Assembly (NCBI GenBank): GCA_027079365.1
Contig: JALWVW010000031.1
Coordinates: 1-25,580, forward strand
Direction of reading: 5' to 3'
From: Campylobacteraceae bacterium
GTDB lineage: Bacteria > Campylobacterota > Campylobacteria > Campylobacterales > Sulfurovaceae
Length of the DNA stretch: 25,580 nt
The notes beneath the pieces were generated by a model that was not told the origin of the DNA, searched no databases, and was given only the letters and a program-made list of their open reading frames with translations. The translations under genes were made by a program, and so were the position numbers. Positions 23,401 through 25,580 of the stretch are shown piece by piece; the stretch's first letter is position 1, and the number at the start of each line of letters is the position of its first letter.

Positions 23401-25580
23401 AGCAGAGGCCAGCAGATAGAGACTGCTTCCCCAGGAAGAGTTTGTTTCAAATGTCAGTGTAACAGGGGTGCCTTCTGTGGCTTGGACCTCTCTTGTTTCC
23501 AGAATACGGTTATTTGCAAGAGAGAGCAGGAGGGGACCACTAAATTTTGGAGTGATATTGACATGGATCTTTTCTCCTGGAAGGTAAGACTGTTTGTCAA
23601 GCGCCACAGGAAGTCTGTCGGGAGAGGCACGGCTGACCGGCTCTTCATAGCCACTTGTAAACCTGTAGCTACTGAGTATGCCCCCTGCATCCTCTATCTC
23701 GATACGGTAGCTTCCCCAGTTCAGTTTTTTCAGTGTGAGCAGAGCAGGATGATCTGATGTCTGAAAGGTGCCTTTGTCCACCTCTTCCCTGTCGCTATAG
23801 CTCCTGTAGTACTCCCAGTCTCCCTCTCTGCTCGAACGCCAGTTCCAGGAGACCTCTTCCTCAATAAGCCGATAATGGAGTGTGGTAGGTGTTGGCTGCG
23901 CATTTTTGAGATAGACCAGATCAAAGGCCGGGCTGTCATCTTTGTCCACCGCATGGTTATCAAAGTGTGCTTTGATCCCAATATAGGCAGTCTTGTCGGC
24001 GTAGAAAAGGTCAAGCGTCTCCTGCACAGGTCTTCCTCCCGGCTCACTGACTGAGAGAGTGATGTGCGCAGCAAGAGGAAGTGAAGTTCGGGGTTTTCGT
24101 TTGAGTACCAGAGGTATAGTGATATTACCCTCAGTGCCGCCCTCAAAATGCTCTGTTCCCAGTGATTGGTTTTTGAAATGTGATCCTGCCTTTCCAAACC
24201 AATAGGATGCATACTGTTTGAATGGTGTGGCTGCGGCATGGAGTATCATACTGACCTCTACTTTGGCATGGGAGAGAGGATCACCGGTGAGATAGCTTGC
24301 CATGGCGTCAAGGATGACCTTTTGGTTGGGGATGAGATGCTGTGGTGCTTTTTTGAGTGAGAGAGATATCTTGGGTGGGACGAAGTCCTCTACCAGAAAA
24401 CCAAGTCTGCCTATAGGATGTTTTCCTCCGGCATAGAGGGTGATTTTCCATTTACCTGTACTGGCTGAAGGGGAGAGCAAGAAGCTTCCCTGGCTATGCC
24501 CTGATGCGTCTGTAGTGATGAGTCTTGAGGCGATCTCTACGCCCCTGGAGTCATGAAGTTTGACCGAAAGTTTTAGATTGCTGACAGCGACACCCAGCGG
24601 TGTGCGTACGAGAAGATGAAAGGGCACAGTTTCTCCGGGACGAAAGATTGCGCGGTTGCTGTAGAGCCAGGCATCATAACTCCTGGGAACCTCTCTCCCT
24701 GTTGCGCCTCTGTCTGAAAGGTCATGTGAAGGGCGAGAGAGATCCAATACCGTAAAGTCCCCACTCTCTCCGGAGGCGTAGATGGCTTTGGGTGCGAGCC
24801 CCCGTTTCCCACCAAGCAGAGATTTGGGAAACAAGGCATATCCCCCCTTGGCCATAGTGCTTCCCAGCCGTTCATTATTTTTGGCAACCAGCTCAAGCTT
24901 AACCTTCGGATATGTTTTGGCATTGCTGAGGTGCTTACAGTAGACATGCAGTCCCTGCGTGCCTTCCATCGTAAAAAGACCGATATCAGAGATCATAAAC
25001 CACTGCGTTATCACACTGTAAGGATCCTCTTCTCCCTCGTTGTCTATCGGGGTAGCAGCGAGAATATAAACGCCTGGTTCTCTTTTGGTAAGTAGTTTTC
25101 CTACAGGAATAGCAGTTGTTTTTTCATGGTTCTTCTTTGCGTCAATAGAGAGACGCTTCTTCCATAGCAGGTAGCCATCTTGCTCTTTTACTTTGTCCAG
25201 CGTATAGCTTGAGAGCGTACGGAAAAGCCCATATTCGTTGATGCTTTTTATAAGATTTTCTCTGTTGATGCGATACAGCGTGACATAAAACCTGTCTATA
25301 TTGGTGGTCTTGATGGGGATAGATATCTCCCCTTTGGCAGGCAGAATGTAGCCTCTGTCCGGAAATGACATAGAGGGCTGATAATCTGTTGTGCGTTGAG
25401 TAAAGTGATAACTTCTGTCCAGAGAAATTTCTCCCAGAGGAATAGATCTCTGGATACTAAAAGTGTACTCCTTCTGTGGCTTGAGCCCTGTCAGGCAGAT
25501 CTCATCATAAGAAAGGCTGACACCAAAATAATCTGGGGGCGTCAACTTGATATAGGGTTTTGCCATGATGCCGTCTGTGG
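20431..25580 (-). CDS. Bacterial alpha-2-macroglobulin with two C-terminal YARHG-like domains (5' end outside window)
   Basis: Bacterial A2M traps attacking proteases in the periplasm through a thioester and a bait region. The visible part is 1711 residues from the Met at 25566, but the frame stays open to the window edge and no signal peptide or lipobox is seen, so the true start lies upstream. MG-type beta domains fill the first ~1000 residues. The thioester motif CAEQ is intact (C1073-Q1076) in TGRCAEQTSSRAMPW, though Arg replaces the Gly usual before the Cys. The thioester helical domain follows (MQRIHGGFGLWS). The end carries two repeated units (1554-1589 and 1648-1681) with RLRNGIFAQAG / ILRNSLIARYG and WY-PK, resembling YARHG domains, each followed by an NVQ-LL/IL-E tail. 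It stops directly against the pbpC start. Confidence 0.92.
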   Translation of the reverse strand, partial: TDGIMAKPYIKLTPPDYFGVSLSYDEICLTGLKPQKEYTFSIQRSIPLGEISLDRSYHFTQRTTDYQPSMSFPDRGYILPAKGEISIPIKTTNIDRFYVTLYRINRENLIKSINEYGLFRTLSSYTLDKVKEQDGYLLWKKRLSIDAKKNHEKTTAIPVGKLLTKREPGVYILAATPIDNEGEEDPYSVITQWFMISDIGLFTMEGTQGLHVYCKHLSNAKTYPKVKLELVAKNNERLGSTMAKGGYALFPKSLLGGKRGLAPKAIYASGESGDFTVLDLSRPSHDLSDRGATGREVPRSYDAWLYSNRAIFRPGETVPFHLLVRTPLGVAVSNLKLSVKLHDSRGVEIASRLITTDASGHSQGSFLLSPSASTGKWKITLYAGGKHPIGRLGFLVEDFVPPKISLSLKKAPQHLIPNQKVILDAMASYLTGDPLSHAKVEVSMILHAAATPFKQYASYWFGKAGSHFKNQSLGTEHFEGGTEGNITIPLVLKRKPRTSLPLAAHITLSVSEPGGRPVQETLDLFYADKTAYIGIKAHFDNHAVDKDDSPAFDLVYLKNAQPTPTTLHYRLIEEEVSWNWRSSREGDWEYYRSYSDREEVDKGTFQTSDHPALLTLKKLNWGSYRIEIEDAGGILSSYRFTSGYEEPVSRASPDRLPVALDKQSYLPGEKIHVNITPKFSGPLLLSLANNRILETREVQATEGTPVTLTFETNSSWGSSLYLLASAFRAQSKTLGATRAIGVAHIAVKDPKKTIHMTLKHPSRIHASSQLTVSIETQEQLQRKTYLTLSAVDKGVLSLTHYKQPDPVRYFYGQRRLGVEIRDVYADLIKATGAHAQFDVGAGDEELEAALHDTVVSNKRKVVALFSKVIPFDAQGKAVATFQVPDFQGTLALTAVAWNTHALGSTTGEILVKDPISTELYLPRFMGEGDHAAATVRSSFDPTVESGSYLLKFHTGNGLEVTPEEISYTVTQGKTPPSIKTLKLHASKIPEGTIGLSLLHEGEVLLKREWHLGIRSAYPPAYIRKTGSLKPGETLVPKKHVSLTPWKNLHRIRFSLSGAPLLPTASMVKELTNYTGRCAEQTSSRAMPWLTSKEKDRRELVQHAIERLSNMQRIHGGFGLWSNSETDTWLTAYVLDLFTRAKAQGYSVPERNINKGLSWLEQHLDRWSTQRSKQEGDAYALYVLARNHRILMSEIAFRLKDKKSLIRSSQAWGQLGAVLSSLGEENKATILFDKAKTMLGDSSYVNYGGALRNKAALVRLMKEAGRTDEAQMLFADLALELKTRRYLSTQEMSMLLRASKVLDIHKSTPKLTVNGIPYQENAAPVFKADTLTALPSVTNQGTHALWYDLSFIATPDPVSTTSHENRGFSIDKHFYTLDGEPIDPSQIARNSRIVVVIKGTIQDSAIKHPLITDWLPAGFEIENPTISGIDASDGLKWLGKKSALLHAAYRDDRFEAALQSDSNNSFAAAYLVRAVTTGSFTLPPAEIEDMYQPRYRAFSPLMQDKLLIKLPQDIQRVNTPASTGKKEQTHPIDTLGTEDYTFVYTHPLGSLEPYTLLQINRLRNGIFAQAGLDFSQSNPALHKRFSAFAWYVPKEKRSSRVYHNLSALQKNNVQALLREEKQRCGGLVLADFYRVKIKKLNAKYLKKYNKRELRILRNSLIARYGLAFKDPELRRIYSQMPWYHPKKITASEILDQRMSDPERANVQTILKTERQK

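Noticed and set aside
1..25580. CRISPR arrays, complete insertion sequences, rRNA genes, origins
   Set aside because: No regularly spaced repeats, transposase genes or rRNA-like stretches were seen.

Overview
The window looks like a chromosome segment of a Campylobacterota (Epsilonproteobacteria) species, most likely Sulfurovum/Sulfurimonas-like. Two conserved neighbourhoods support this: rnhA - TPR protein - (divergent) dnaG, as in Campylobacter, and lspA-glmM facing rpsT-prfA, as in Helicobacter pylori. Promoters fit as well: many genes have a TATAAT/TAAAAT-type -10 box, often with an extended TGn, and no clear -35. Most of the DNA is moderately GC-rich, with one strongly AT-rich island.

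Layout. 1-1087 (-): start of rnhA and a LapB-like TPR/rubredoxin-type protein. 1146-3774 (+): dnaG overlapping a PP-loop RNA-thiolation-type protein. 3885-7934 (-): an AT-rich 1349-residue STAND/NACHT-like NTPase with a restriction-endonuclease-like N-terminus, probably a horizontally acquired anti-phage gene. 7935-8344: non-coding, holding a ~179-bp palindrome that pairs much better as minus-strand RNA. 8345-10462 (-): ovoA (ovothiol synthase) with a G10 tract in its coding sequence. 10463-10655: divergent control region full of inverted repeats, followed by a small Cys-rich protein (+). 10877-11472 (-): trxC and tRNA-Ala(GGC). 11526-14241 (-): glmM-lspA-phytase-like operon. 14439-15847 (+): rpsT and prfA. 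15906-17453 (+): an unrecognised two-TM protein with a leaderless-type promoter. 17516-25580 (-): alpha-2-macroglobulin (5' end beyond the window), pbpC, and an exported tandem rhodanese.

How the genes fit together. Core functions are replication priming, translation, amino-sugar synthesis, lipoprotein processing and envelope assembly. A2M-pbpC is a known periplasmic defence and peptidoglycan-repair pairing. OvoA, the Cys-rich small protein and TrxC sit side by side and may share a thiol-redox theme, which is inference. The best candidates for undescribed biology are the solitary nuclease-STAND gene, the strand-asymmetric RNA hairpin beside it, possible phase variation of ovothiol synthesis, and an A2M ending in two YARHG-like domains.
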